Below, piece after piece: positions 1-10,121 of a DNA stretch of 64,000 nt (positions are counted from its first letter, which is position 1; each line of letters starts with the position of its first letter). The position numbers and the translations under genes are program-made. The notes beneath the pieces were generated by a model. It was given only the letters and a program-made list of their open reading frames with translations, was not told the DNA's origin and did no database searches. The stretch covers positions 258,495,056 through 258,559,055 of the forward strand of contig CM060947.1 in NCBI GenBank assembly GCA_030765055.1, read 5' to 3'. Origin of the DNA: Mantis religiosa (taxonomy: Eukaryota > Arthropoda > Insecta > Mantodea > Mantidae).

Positions 1-178
1 CATATCGGACGATGAATGAAATGATGTTCAAATGATTACAGGGTACATAGAACTTAGAGTTATCAGATATTCAACTATCAGATTAAGGGAAAGCCTAGAA
101 AAAAATAGCTTATCAGCCTGACCATAAATCGAACTTGAGACCTCTTGAATATGAGGCAGATAGGGTACCACAACAGCA
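1..178 (-). repeat. SINE-A, tRNA-derived SINE, reverse copy
   Basis: The left edge carries the body of a SINE family that recurs through the window (called SINE-A here). Reading the minus strand, a degenerate tRNA-like head (about 110-178, with a GAACTTGAGACC B-box remnant on the plus strand) is followed by the body that reads GTCTGGTAACTCTAAGCTC in better copies. The family's usual 3' end, GTTGGAGGACGTAAATT, lies beyond the window edge. It is decayed relative to the copy at 39097-39336. Confidence 0.7.
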
Positions 179-1020
179 CAGAAGTGGTTGTGTTGATATT
201 AGTAAGCAACAGCGATTTTTAGAAACAAATTGCTTATTCTTATCTGAAATTAAAATCATTATACTTTTACGTAAAGCGCAATTTATTCTGATTCACAATT
301 ATACACTTTAACAGCCAATTTGGTTGCTGTACATTCTATTTAGGATAAAAAACAAAGAATCTACTTTCAGATTTACAGAAATTTCTCCACCCAGTGTAGT
401 TTATTTTTGTTAACACATACCTTTTAAATTTTAATAGTTATCCTGGTCTAAAGTATGATATCTACCACAAATCACATTCATCTAATTTGGAGTTCCTTTC
501 CTTAATATTGGTTCTCGTATTCCTTTTTCAAAAACTGCTGCAATTGTGTAATCATTTTACTAAATAGATAGTAATAACTGTACAAGGCTAATGTATAACT
601 TCGGAGGCTTTAAGTTCACTATTCCAATGCTTATACACATTTTAAAGCACCTGAAACAAAAATAATTAGAAACATTTCCAGGGGAGCGATTGCTTCTGAA
701 CATTTTGAAAATCAAATCATTTGATCGGTTATCAAATTTGGTTCTTTTGTTCAGTTTTGACACTGATTCAACATTAAACTACATTTTACATGGCGAAACT
801 GTTTGAGAATTTAGATTTTCTTATCAAAATTTATCTTTGTTGATTATAACACCCTGTGTTACAATTCAAGACAAAAGAAAAGATATTTTTCTGTTTTAAG
901 ACCTGTCAAGTCTAGTACATCCTCAATGATATTTGAGCACTGAGTAATCTTTTAAAGATAAGTAGATAGTATTGAGGCACACATTTTATATCAATTGACA
1001 TTTGTATGGAGTTAGACAAT
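179..1020. other. AT-rich intergenic or intronic sequence
   Basis: No coding similarity, repeat family or RNA gene was recognised. The only open frame (560-763, minus) is low-complexity and matches nothing I know. Confidence 0.5.
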
Positions 1021-1160
1021 TCCTAGATATTTCTTTTTTGGCCTTCAAATTTTCCAATACTTAAACTTTTCTCAAAGAATAGATCGTTTTTAATTTCTTT
1101 ATCATTTGGACATAGAAAGAAAATGTAGTGACAAAGACCTTCATCTTGACCACCATTTTC
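1021..1160 (+). repeat. Conserved flank of the 120-bp satellite arrays
   Basis: This stretch resembles sequence beside other 120-bp arrays: 15440-15540 and 40430-40520 in the same orientation, and 39655-39740 and 50870-50950 in reverse. Shared words include a CGTT(A/T)TT(A/C)AT block, GGACATA(G/C)AAAGAAAATGT, and a GTTTTAAAACATTT join to the first repeat unit. The recurrence means the arrays were spread together with this flank, so the flank is probably the end of a mobile element. Confidence 0.6.
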
Positions 1161-2305
1161 AAAACATTTTATTATCACTTAATGTCGACTGTATTCACTT
1201 GTAACTACAATAAGATAATGTTTATCTTGAAGTAGATAGAGCAATAAGTGTTTGTACAAGAGTAGAGAGTCATGTATATAAAACATTTGACTATCACTTA
1301 AAGTCTACTGTATTCCATTGTAACTACAATAAGATAATGTTTATCTTGAAGCAGATAGAGCAATAAGTGTTTGTACAAGAGTAGAGAGTCATGTATATAA
1401 AACATTTGACTATCACTTAAAGTCTACTGTATTTCCTTGTAACTACAATAAGATAATGTTTATCTTGAAGTAAATAGAGCAATAAGTGTTTGTACAAGAG
1501 CAGAGAAAGTCATGTATATAAAACATTTGACTATCACTTAAAGTCTACTGTATTTCCTTGTAACTACAATAAGATAATGTTTATCTTGAAGTAAATAGAG
1601 CAATAAGTGTTTGTACAAGAGTAGAGAGTCATGTATATAAAACATTTGACTATCACTTAAAGTCTACTGTATTTCCTTGTAACTACAATAAGATAATGTT
1701 TATCTTGAAGTAGATAGAGCAATAAGTGTTTGTACAAGAGCAGAGAAAGTCATGTATATAAAACATTTGACTATCACTTAAAGTCTACTGTATTCCATTG
1801 TAACTACAATAAGATAATGTTTATCTTGAAGCAGATAGAGCAATAAGTGTTTGTACAAGAGTAGAGAAAGTCATGTATATAAAACATTTGACTATCACTT
1901 AAAGTCTACTGTATTCCCTTGTAACCACAATAAGATAATGTTTATCTTGAAGCAGATAGAGCAATAAGTGTTTGTACAAGAGCAGAGAAAGTCATGTATA
2001 TAAAACATTTGACTATCACTTAAAGTCTACTGTATTCCATTGTAACTACAATAAGATAATGTTTATCTTGAAGTAGATAGAGTAGTAAGTGTTTGTACAA
2101 GAGTAGAGAAAGTCATGTATATATAACATTTGACTATCACTTAAAGTCTACAGTATTCCCTTGTAACTACAATAAGATAATGTTTATCTTGAAGTAGATA
2201 GAGCAATAAGTGTTTGTACAAGAGTAGAAAAAGTCGTGTATATAAAACATTTGACTAGCACTTAAAGTCTGCTGTGTTCCTTAGTAACCACAATAAGATA
2301 TAGAA
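1161..2305 (+). repeat. 120-bp satellite array (Sat120), about 10 units
   Basis: Tandem units of 119-121 bp, measured from the spacing of TAAGATAATG at 1211, 1330, 1449, 1570, 1689, 1810, 1931, 2052, 2173 and 2294. Each unit carries two dyads: AAGATAA-TGT-TTATCTT, a 7-bp inverted repeat with a 3-bp loop, and the palindrome TTGTACAA. The 119 and 121 forms differ by AGAGAGTC versus AGAGAAAGTC. There is no coding potential. The last unit decays into unique sequence. Confidence 0.95.
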
Positions 2306-2844
2306 GAACAAGTGTATTTAGGAATTGTTTCTACAAGGGTAGTAGAGATGTTTCAATTATGGAGGGAGAAACCAAAGTAAACGATAATGTATAGAGAAGG
2401 TTGTGAGAAAGTGACACGTTCACTTTCTCTTTGTTTATGTAAAATTTCGCTTTCCTTCTTTGAATGAATGCAATGCTATCGCGGATGTTATCAGTAACAC
2501 CTTGCGTTTCTCTCAACAGATTGCGCTGGAGACAAACCTGTGCAATATTCTTCTTGGTGAGCTTATTCAGACAGCAGCTTTGTTTAGTTTTCTGTATGAA
2601 TGAGCCTGAAGAACAGCGAAAAGGAGGGAGACTCTCTCTCCCTCCCTTCCTCTCTGAAACCATCATGAAATATGTATGTTCTACTTTGCAGCTAGAAAAT
2701 GAATCGCTTCGCTTTATATGGCGGTCTAGGAGGCATCCCATCGCTTATACACGGCATGGTGTGTCGGTCAGGGTTTGTCCTTCACAGACGCTACATAAAT
2801 ATACCGAATATATCAACAATGTCTGTTCTCGCTTGCATTTATAA
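2306..2844. other. Unassigned sequence
   Basis: Open frames exist on both strands (2331-2741 minus, 2464-2844 plus), but they overlap each other and show no recognisable domain. A pyrimidine-rich palindrome lies near 2625-2650 (GGGAGACTCTCTCTCCCTCCC). I see no support for a gene. Confidence 0.4.
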
Positions 2845-3838
2845 AATGTATGTACATTGACACAAAAATAAAAATAAACAAAAGAGAACCAGTAATAGCT
2901 AATGGTGGCGTAAGACAAAGTTGTCCTTTATCAGCCCTTTTTTTATACAGCGTCGATACTCATTTGTTCTTATAAGGAACTCGCAACCAACTTTCAATCG
3001 AAATACACTATGAGGTAATTACCGTTGTCTTTTATCAAGTGCATTTTTTAACTTGTATGTTAACGAAATAGTAAGGATTTGGTCGAATAAAGTCAATGGA
3101 GGCATTAATGTATCAGGAGGTAACCTGAAAATTATGTTGTATGCAGATGATCAAATAATAATGGCCACAAATGACCTACACAAAATGCTGTATAGTCCAG
3201 ATAAAATTACTACAGTATATGGAATAAAAATATCAGGAAATGTATCCAAAACCATGGCATTTAAAGCAATTAATCCAGTAAGATAAAAAATAGTGTTAGC
3301 TAACACAATAATTGAGCGGAAATCACACTTTAAGTATTTAGGATGTAATGTCTCGTACCAAGTGGAACCTGATATAATAGAGAAAATAAATAAATTTAAC
3401 TATATAACAGGCACAATAAAAATAACATTAAAACATAAATCAAGGAAGGACTCTATAATAAAACTATACAAAACAATGTTAATGCCAACTCTGCTCTATG
3501 GATCAGAAACATGGACACTAACAAAAAGAAATAGTACGAGAATACAGTCATCAGAAATGAAATTCATAAGAGCAATAGCTGGATATACCAAAATTGATAA
3601 AAAAACGTAGTCAGGATATTAGGACAGAATTAAAAATAGGAGAAATAAACCATACTATTGAAAGAAATAGAAATCAATGGAAAGAACATGTTCAGAGGAT
3701 GGCTAGTAACAGAATACCAAAAATAGCCTTAAACTATAAACCTATAGGAAGAAGAAACGAGGGAAGACCGAAGAAAAGATGGGCAGACCAATTTGGAGCC
3801 GGAACGGGTTAAACAATGCAAAGCCGTGAGGTAGAAGA
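2845..3838 (+). pseudogene. LINE reverse transcriptase, 3' part, decayed
   Basis: This is a 5'-truncated non-LTR retrotransposon. From about 2860 the translation reads through the RT motif GGVRQSCPLSALF, and the catalytic block MLYADD lies near 3140. The C-terminal block YGSETWTLTKR is near 3500, and the basic tail GRRNEGRPKKRW is near 3750. About 95 bp of unrelated sequence (roughly 2948-3043) interrupts the RT frame. Stops or frameshifts occur near 3286 and 3608. The 3' end closes with GAAGAAGAAG, a short repeat tail like that of the element ending at 31540. The C-terminal block is the type common in insect LINEs of uncertain clade (RTE-like). A relative lies at 44991-46500. Confidence 0.85.
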
Positions 3839-4388
3839 AGAAGTCTGTACTCACATGGAAACAGACTAACGAGTAAGTGGAAATACCTTTCGGGCACCAT
3901 TTAGGTAAATAACCGGATTAGAAGGGATTACTTTTTGTGAAATGGGTTACAATGTACGTATTTTAACGTGAGAAGGTACTGTCTATCTACACAATGATAT
4001 TTCCTTGATTTTTGGTTGCATATTACTAAGAAATTATCATTTATATATACAAGACAAATTTAAGGCATACTCTTAAAGCTTTTATCTTTAATACTACCTA
4101 TTACACTGGACAAAAATTGAATGTTTCGATCACTTCATGAGGAAATTCCTACTAATTTTGGGTTGAGAAGGACAAATATGTCAATTAGCTCTAGTTTCTA
4201 TTATATACACCGGGTGGAAGTGTTAGATATTAACGGATTGAGAGAAAAGGATGCATTTTAATTACATACACGCTAACAACAATGACAGTGCATTTGATTT
4301 TTTAAAATGGTAATAACATGCTAAGAGTTCTAAATTGCCGGAAAAATACTTCGCAGATAGTCGTGTCTGAAGTGAATTATGTGGTGGC
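3839..4388. other. AT-rich sequence, nothing recognised
   Basis: No repeat family or coding frame was identified. It may be the downstream part of the TE relic on the minus strand at 4389-4814. Confidence 0.4.
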
Positions 4389-4814
4389 CTATTGACTTTG
4401 TCGTCTTTTACCTTGCCTCTTGTGATGGAGTTTCGCAGACCAACAGTGATCCGCAAGCATTACTTCATTCCAACGACCCTGATATCTTTGTTCCATAACA
4501 GAAATGTCCTGATGGAAGCTCTCCCCATGTTCATCACTAACAGCTCCACAACTAGGAGGGAAAAAGTCTAGGTGCGAGTGGAGAAATTGGATATTAAGGG
4601 ACATGTTGTATCCAAGGTTACGGTATTTTTGCAGGAGTACTGTCACCAAATCCTTGTAGTTGTCATCTCTTTTGTTTCCTAAAAATCCATGAACAACACC
4701 CTTGAAGGCTTCCAAAGCTTCCTTTTCTTTCCACTCCAAAATTTGGTCAGATGCAGGATCCTTTACAAGTTCTCTTATTTGTGGTCCGACATAAATGCCT
4801 TCCTTTACTTTCAT
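4389..4814 (-). pseudogene. Fragment of a multicopy arthropod TE-associated protein
   Basis: A 141-residue open frame with the ordered blocks YVGPQIREL, FKGVVHGFLGNKR, MSLNIQFLHSHLDFFP, DEHGESFHQDI and RYQGRWN. From general knowledge, proteins with these blocks occur in many copies in insect, aphid and crustacean genomes and are usually left uncharacterised; the copy number implies a DNA-transposon-encoded protein. The C-terminus drifts into a basic tail (HHKRQGKRRQSQ) that looks like frame decay. It lacks the N-terminal half expected of such proteins. Domain name not assigned. Confidence 0.65.
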
Positions 4815-5213
4815 ATCACTTCATTTCCAAAATTTCTCTCTGATTGTGTTTTGTTATTTGACAGGTGTGACAACTGCCAAAAGAAATTCCCCCACATTTA
4901 AAATCTTAGCTCTAAAAATGAAATGTCACGTTGTCTTCAAAACAAGAGCTAATCTATCATTTTTATGGTGATTTTTTAATTCAGCAGATGGAAATGCATG
5001 TAAATTCACTATTTTTAAGCCCGAAGCATGTTCATTATTGCCCAGTGTAATTATATGTAATATTATAGTTTTTGTAAAAAATAAGCTCCGATATTTCAAA
5101 TAATTTTATTTTTTTAAACAAGTATATTATGAATCTCAGAGAAAAATCCCTTCTTATTATTATTCTTATGAGTCTGATAAATACACACAAAAACTCATAT
5201 ATTTTGGTTGATA

Positions 5214-5215
<2 letters not shown>
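4815..5215. other. AT-rich sequence, nothing recognised
   Basis: No feature could be supported beyond low-complexity T-rich stretches. Confidence 0.4.

Positions 5216-5273
<58 letters not shown>
5216..5273. repeat. Poly(T) tract, 58 bases
   Basis: An uninterrupted run of 58 T. On the minus strand it would be a poly(A) tail following the short open segment at 5357-5491. I found no matching target-site duplication, so it could equally be an expanded homopolymer. Confidence 0.9.
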
Positions 5274-5276
<3 letters not shown>

Positions 5277-5356
5277 TGTACCGGAACCTGAGAAAATGTC
5301 AAGCTGAGAAAAACAGTTTTAAATTTTATATATTGATTATTGACTTCTCACTTGAG

Positions 5357-5491
5357 TCAGAAAATTCCTGCTACATAGACTTGACCCTCTTTATTCTCAC
5401 TTGTTCTTTTCAAGTTGCTCTTCATTTGTCTTGCCTTCTTGGTCAGTTCTTCAACTATTTTGTCTGCTTTCAGGACTCGCGGCTCATCAAT
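5357..5491 (-). pseudogene. Possible 3' end of a retrocopied coding sequence
   Basis: On the minus strand about 44 codons stay open and end in TGA. They are lysine- and glutamate-rich (EPRVLKADKIVEELTKKARQ), like a charged helix. About 85 bp of non-coding sequence and then the 58-base poly(A) follow. That order fits a reverse-transcribed mRNA end or a LINE 3' end. I do not recognise the protein, and no upstream continuation was found. Confidence 0.3.
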
Positions 5492-5560
5492 TTCTGTATA
5501 TGACTACTACCATGATTAGCAAATGTACTGTGTGAACTGGGCCTACTAACCTCAATATTA

Positions 5561-5612
5561 CATTTTTGTTGTTGTTTTTGTTGTAATTTACGTCCTCCAG
5601 CGTTAAGTAGGA
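5561..5612 (-). repeat. SINE-A 3'-end fragment
   Basis: A short fragment matching the reverse of the SINE-A 3' end (TTTACGTCCTCCAGCGTTAAG), next to a GTT-rich simple repeat. No tRNA-like head is present. Confidence 0.45.
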
Positions 5613-5879
5613 GACAAAGACTATAAAGAAGAATAAGAGGTATAGGCACGAAAAGAAAATAGTTGCAAAACTTAACGGAGGTTAGTTCAGTGTCATAGCG
5701 CGGTATTCATAGTCAGAATTAGTCCGGACCAACTTGCTACTTCTTGGGGACTAACAGAGAACCATCGATTTTCTTATTGATAGACCGGGATTAGCGACCG
5801 GCACGTTGGTCCGGTTCAAATTTTGGTCCGCCTCCGAAGGGTGCATTAAAGGAGTACTATCTCTGCAAAATTCACGACA

Positions 5880-6095
5880 ATGAAGTGATGAATGTAGCTC
5901 AGGTAAGTAGAATTCGTGAAATAAGACCACGGAGTACTTATCTAGCAAGAATAGACATTATTGCGAAGTATAAAGACCTTAATCTCAAAAGCAGATTCAG
6001 GTTTAGTGAAGCAAACGCCAGAGAGCTGACAGAAATGATTCATCCTAACTTGTACGTCAAGGACGATCACCGAGGTCTGACATTCGAACTTTAAC
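5880..6095 (+). pseudogene. PIF/Harbinger-like transposase, N-terminal fragment
   Basis: About 70 residues read as the region before the first catalytic Asp of Harbinger/HARBI1-type transposases: a charged stretch, then SRFRFSEANARELTEM, then a DDHRGL segment. A stop follows at 6092. The DDE catalytic residues are absent, so the copy is a dead N-terminal remnant. Identity rests on the pattern RFRFS...L..(M/L)..P..., so confidence is moderate. Confidence 0.45.
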
Positions 6096-6389
6096 AGCAC
6101 TTCGGTATTATATAAGAGGAGGATATCAAGATAACACTGCTGACCTGCATCAGTAAGCCGCATTATCAACAAACTCGTTATAAATTTCCCTCAATGCCTT
6201 CTCCTTTCTCATATTTGTATTCGTCGACATGGATTTATTTTCTGTAATGCTCTTTCTTATTTGTACTAGAGAAAACATTCTTCTTTCTTTGACAAATTGA
6301 TACAACACTTCTTTATATTACCAATATTCACAGCACACCAAATTTGTTACTGAACCTCAAACAGGAGTACCAACCGTAAAAATGATTAA

Positions 6390-6919
6390 GAAACAGCATG
6401 AATCAATTCCCTGGCTATCTCCCACCACTCCGTCAAATACCTTGGAGTAATACTGGACACCAAAATTACTTCGCGAGCCCATATTTATCGACTTATCTCG
6501 TTGGTATAAGGACGACTTTCAAAACTCAGTCCGCTACTTCATAGACACAGTCCTCTTGGGAATGAATGCTCTCTGCTTCTCTACAAATCACATATGCTTC
6601 CCAGGTATGGGGTACGGCTAGCAACATTCATCTCCGTAGGCTACAGGTCCTGCAAAATCTATTTCTGCACATCGTCACGGATGCCTCTTGGTATGTAAGA
6701 AATCAACAACTGTATCAAGAACTTAGTCTCCTTCCTCTTCATCAGTACATACGTCAGATCGCCTCTCGCTTCTTCTCAAACTTGCCAGATGTTCCAGGAG
6801 CTGTGATGTATGACATCGACGTACGAAACTGCCTGCCCACACGCCTGAAGAGACGACTCCCACAGGATCTCCTCCTTAAGGGGGGACGTATGCAAATATT
6901 CAAGGTCTTACATAAATAG
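6390..6919 (+). pseudogene. Jockey-type LINE RT C-terminal region
   Basis: From about 6428 the frame reads SVKYLGVILDTKI, the conserved block downstream of the RT palm. A frameshift follows, then from 6566 an open segment with ITYASQVWGTAS, HLRRLQVLQN and RNQQLYQELSLLPLHQYI. The same blocks are in the minus-strand element at 52920-53961 (YACQVWG, RRLQVIQN, RNQQLHHELGQLPLHDYI), so both belong to one family. The fragment lacks endonuclease and RT catalytic motifs and is truncated at both ends. Confidence 0.85.
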
Positions 6920-7429
6920 CCATAACATCAAAACTTTTCAAGTTAGAGAAGTGAAACTTAGTATACTCATTTAAGATAATACAGTTAATATGCACAATTT
7001 TTTTTCTAATTTTCCATTGTTTATAATTAATGCTACATACAAGCCCATTTTTTTTTTTCAAAATTAACATATGCTATCTTTCTGAAATTTGGTATATTAT
7101 TTTAGAACACACAAGAACTGAATTTGTTGGACTTAAATTTCTTATTGAAGCTGTATAGAATTTTTAAAAAAATGTTAATCATACGCATCCTTTAAAAATT
7201 AAAATAATTTCATATATTTTGTATGATCACATTCCATCTGGAGCTTAATCTTAAATTCTAGAAGCAGAAAAATGTTTGTTGTGGTATAAGACAGCTGTGT
7301 GGGAAATTGCATCACTGTAGATGAAGTAGTTTGATAGAAAAATGTGTTGAAGTTGTAGAAAATGCAAGTTATGGGAAAAGGCAATTAAAAATACAATAAC
7401 TATTATTCAGTTTGCCTTTTAATTTTAAG
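6920..7429. other. AT-rich sequence within the Harbinger-like element
   Basis: No motif was recognised. It may be non-coding sequence of the TE protein fragment that follows on the minus strand. Confidence 0.4.
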
Positions 7430-7702
7430 TCAGAACTTCCCATATCCATAGTGTGTATCCTCATTCTGGTCTTCTTCAGCCTTTCTTTTTAAATTCCACT
7501 TCGGTCTTGCTTCTTTCTGCATTAATTTCATAGCTCTTTCTCCGCCAGCGATGCGAATGTTGTCGATACTCTGCAAAATTGTTCCCTTAAGCACACCAGG
7601 TTGATACCTTAACTGATGCATAACTTTCTTTCTGCCAACATTCCCACCATTAAACACTATTGCAGCATCAAATGTAGCAATTGTCACCACTATGGAAGAC
7701 AA
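7430..7702 (-). pseudogene. TE-associated protein, C-terminal fragment
   Basis: A 90-residue frame beginning SSIVVTIATFDAAIVFNGG and running through GRKKV, IDNIRI, an alanine- and lysine-rich helix (KRKAEEDQNED) and ending in YGYGKF. This C-terminal pattern is familiar from a multicopy arthropod TE protein class that also carries the GKTQNANES block, seen at 22842-23366. The N-terminal portion is missing here. The transposon superfamily was not assigned with confidence (Mutator-like is possible). Confidence 0.55.
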
Positions 7703-7867
7703 AAATGATGTTTTGGGACACCTTTTCCATATGAGACTGTTGAGGATTTCATTTGGGACTGGTTCGAGGCTCTTTATCGTCTATGAATACCAAAAAGTTA
7801 GACGCCTTTGGTCCGGACCAAGTTAGTCGGAAGATAGTCTAGACCAAAGTGATAACTATGAATTCGG

Positions 7868-8262
7868 CCCTTCAAGTTCAAACGTTATGAAACAATGTAC
7901 AAACTCCTTCAAGGTTTACTGTTCATAACTGCATTTTAAATAATATTCACAATAAAGCAATGAAGTGAAACACTTTTGTTTCTGTAAAGAATGCTACAAC
8001 CTGTGTCTAGCAACCATGGACAAAAGAATGACGATGATACGATCGTAACTTGTTTGCCAAAACGAAGTAACTTACTAAGGTAAATATTCCATACTTTTTG
8101 CTGGGACAAATTTCTTGTATTATTTTAGCAAATCCAACACTTGTTTTACAAAGGTTTTAGACTTAGTGATATTACCTTCTACCCTCATAGCATAATTAGA
8201 GTTAATTTTGTCTAAAAGATAAAAAACTACATAGCATTGCGTACTTTGAGTGCTTTACTTAC
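7868..8262. other. Intron sequence downstream of exon C
   Basis: This is the first part of the intron that follows exon C on the minus strand. No repeat was recognised. The next (downstream) exon of the Ig gene was looked for between 1 and 8262 and not found. Confidence 0.5.
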
Positions 8263-8422
8263 ATTGGACTCGAAGCGTGACTGCCTTGCTGGCAGTTTCC
8301 CCTCTCGCGTTTGATGCCAGACAGGTGTACCGACCTCCGTTATGTCGACTGACTCCCTGAAGAACCAGACTGTGTGTGCTGAGAATCACTCCAGACGACA
8401 TGTTTTGTGTTACCAGTGCTCC
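8263..8422 (-). CDS. Sidestep-like Ig-superfamily gene, exon C
   Basis: This 160-bp exon lies between an acceptor (GATTTTAG, plus positions 8430-8423) and a donor (GTAAGT, 8262-8257). It starts in phase 0 and ends in phase 1. It encodes 53 residues completing the Ig domain begun by exon B: the strand-E block SLVLQGV, then the strand-F signature HNGGRYTCLASN with the disulphide Cys, then the G strand ending VTLRVQ. An NMS sequon is a potential N-glycosylation site. The order SLVLQ...GRYTC.ASN.(R/E)GE is typical of Sidestep-family adhesion receptors, cell-surface guidance proteins that bind Beat-family partners. Other neural Ig proteins share parts of it, so the subfamily is inferred. The exon shows no stop or frameshift, whereas all TE coding nearby is broken. 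Confidence 0.85.
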
Positions 8423-8519
8423 CTAAAATCCAAACAAACACATCACTAAGAATGGCTAAGGCTACTGTCAGAGACAAAAACTTAGAATTAATTACTCTTC
8501 AAACTATTTCAATGAATGG

Positions 8520-8794
8520 AAGATAATTGCTCTTTCACACTAGCCGTATGTAGGACGCACTATGAAACTATAGAGCCAGACCGAAAAATTCAATGCCATA
8601 GCCGGAATTTGAACCACGGATCTTCTGGTTTCCGTCCAGCCGCTCTAAACCATTGACCTACTATGGCCAACGTGCCGACTAACATTAAATTCTCCAACTG
8701 ATTCGTGTTTTTCCCGGTAAACCATTAGGAGTTCTCATGAACACAAGAGACAACTACCTTGATGGATAATTACTAGGCTGTAAGTACTTTTAGA
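8520..8794 (-). repeat. SINE-C copy, reverse orientation
   Basis: This matches the 313-bp unit arrayed at 16616-18540, at lower identity. The minus strand carries a tRNA-like head (about 8600-8670) with a B-box GGTTCAAATTCC, followed by the GGTTTACCGGGAAAA body. It faces an inverted copy at 9540-9795, and a solo LTR has separated the pair. Confidence 0.8.
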
Positions 8795-8798
8795 GTAT

Positions 8799-9535
8799 TG
8801 TGACTTCGTGGGTTCGCGAAATTAAAAGACCAATTGCACAAACTCAAAATGTTCTTTATTTCAACCGAATTACAGTTGAAACACTTGCCGACTACATAGA
8901 ATTACTTGGCGCACACAATTACAATTCACCAGTTCGTCTGTCACAGGTCCATTGCACGCTCACAATTATGTACAGCTCCTCTAATACACGTACACCGTCT
9001 TCCAGTCCGTTCACTCACTCGGCGCTCCTCACGACTGCTCGCCAAGAACTGAACTGACTAGCATCGCATCGCAGGTACGGGCAGGCTGTATTAGCTCGAA
9101 GATTGTTGCTGTGTGCCCACCCAGGATAGGGTTTAACCACAGATAGTATTTTCTTTTCGTGATGGTTTAGGATGGCTGTTTTTGTTTGAGAATGGTGGAT
9201 TGATTTCCATGTAGTTTACAACTCCTCTAAGAAGGATAGAATGCTTTCCTTTAGCAACCTGGCGTTGAAGGATTTAGTTTGATTTTGAATTGATTTGAAC
9301 TGACTGGCCAACTGCAGCCCCTTTTAAACAAATGTCGCTGTTTCTGGAAGTCTCGCGTTCCACTGAATCACCCCGAAGGTTCTAGACGGCATGGGGAGGG
9401 GAAAGAGACTGCCAGTGATTTTTTTTCCAACCATCCCTCCGTTAGCGCTATAAGACAATTGGGTAGGCGTTGCTGAATACCTCCCGGCCCTCACCCAGCC
9501 ACCAGTTGGTCGCGCGTTCCGATAATTGGGTGACA
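8799..9535 (-). mobile_element. Solo LTR, Ty3/gypsy-like
   Basis: A 737-bp segment begins TGTGACTTCG, ends GGGTGACA, and is flanked by a 4-bp direct repeat GTAT (8795-8798 and 9536-9539). TG...CA ends with a short duplication are the hallmark of an LTR. No internal gag or pol is present, so it is a solo LTR left by recombination. An AATAAA near the minus-strand 3' end (about 8858) suggests minus orientation. The first 30 bases resemble a stretch from 52838, a possible second, interrupted copy. The open frame at 8800-9057 is LTR sequence, not a gene. Ty3/gypsy assignment is inference. Confidence 0.65.
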
Positions 9536-9539
9536 GTAT

Positions 9540-9795
9540 TTACAGTACTTAAAGTATTTACAGCATAGTAAGTCGTCATTAAGGTAGTTGTCTCTTGTGT
9601 TTATGAGAACTACTAGTGGTTTACCGGGAAAAGCAAGAGTCAGTTGGAGAATTTAATGTCATGTCGGCACGTTGGCTATAGTAACTCAATGGTTTAGAGC
9701 GGATGGAAGGAAACCAGAAGATCTGTGGTTCAAATCCCGGCTATGCATTGATTTTTTCAGTCTGGCTCTATCGTTTCATATTTCAATAAAGCTTA
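9540..9795 (+). repeat. SINE-C copy, forward orientation
   Basis: This mirrors 8520-8794. It reads inward sequence (GTAGTTGTCTCTTGTGTTTA), then GGTTTACCGGGAAA, then the tRNA-like head with A-box-like TAGTAACTCAATGG and B-box GGTTCAAATCCC near 9730. The two copies form a tail-to-tail inverted pair around the solo LTR. Confidence 0.8.
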
Positions 9796-10121
9796 TAAAA
9801 TATTAACCAATCTTTTGTTCAAACTAAGTTGAGATGAAATATCTCTATTACAGTTCTGAAATGTGCTAAATTCTCAGGTAATGTCTGAGAACTATATGGA
9901 ATTTTTACAAGACATAAATGTTAATTTTGTATTATTATCGAGTTAATTTACAGTAAGTAGTTACTTATGTTGGAAGAATTCAAAGTAATATTTTATTTTC
10001 TGAGTAGCTGTGATTCTGAAACCAGGCCGCAGACTAAAACCTACAAAAAATATCCTTTAAACTGGTGCACCATAAGCATTTTACACAGTTCTGAATAACA
10101 ACAGCTATATTATAGGTTATA
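9796..10121. other. Intron sequence, nothing recognised
   Basis: AT-rich sequence without a recognisable repeat or coding frame. Confidence 0.4.

Larger units (their letters stand above)
5701..7867 (+). mobile_element. Harbinger-like element bounded by inverted repeats
   Basis: The ends are inverted: the left reads GTATTCATAGTCAG and the reverse of the right end reads GAATTCATAGTTATC. Each is followed inwardly by a GGTCCGGACCAA-type subterminal palindrome (near 5724 and 7810). Between them lie a PIF/Harbinger-like transposase N-terminal segment (5880-6095), a jockey RT fragment (6390-6919) and a TE protein fragment on the minus strand (7430-7702). The mixed content implies later insertions or capture. 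No target-site duplication was identified. Confidence 0.5.

Noticed and set aside
1161..2305. CRISPR-like regular spacing
   Set aside because: The whole 120-bp unit is repeated without unique spacers, and the sequence is eukaryotic.
2331..2844. Overlapping 136- and 126-residue frames on opposite strands
   Set aside because: They mask each other, share a symmetric pyrimidine/purine-rich centre, and match nothing I recognise.
1..8262. Further downstream exons of the Ig gene
   Set aside because: I looked for Ig-type coding with splice sites on the minus strand and found none that fitted the phase-1 end of exon C.
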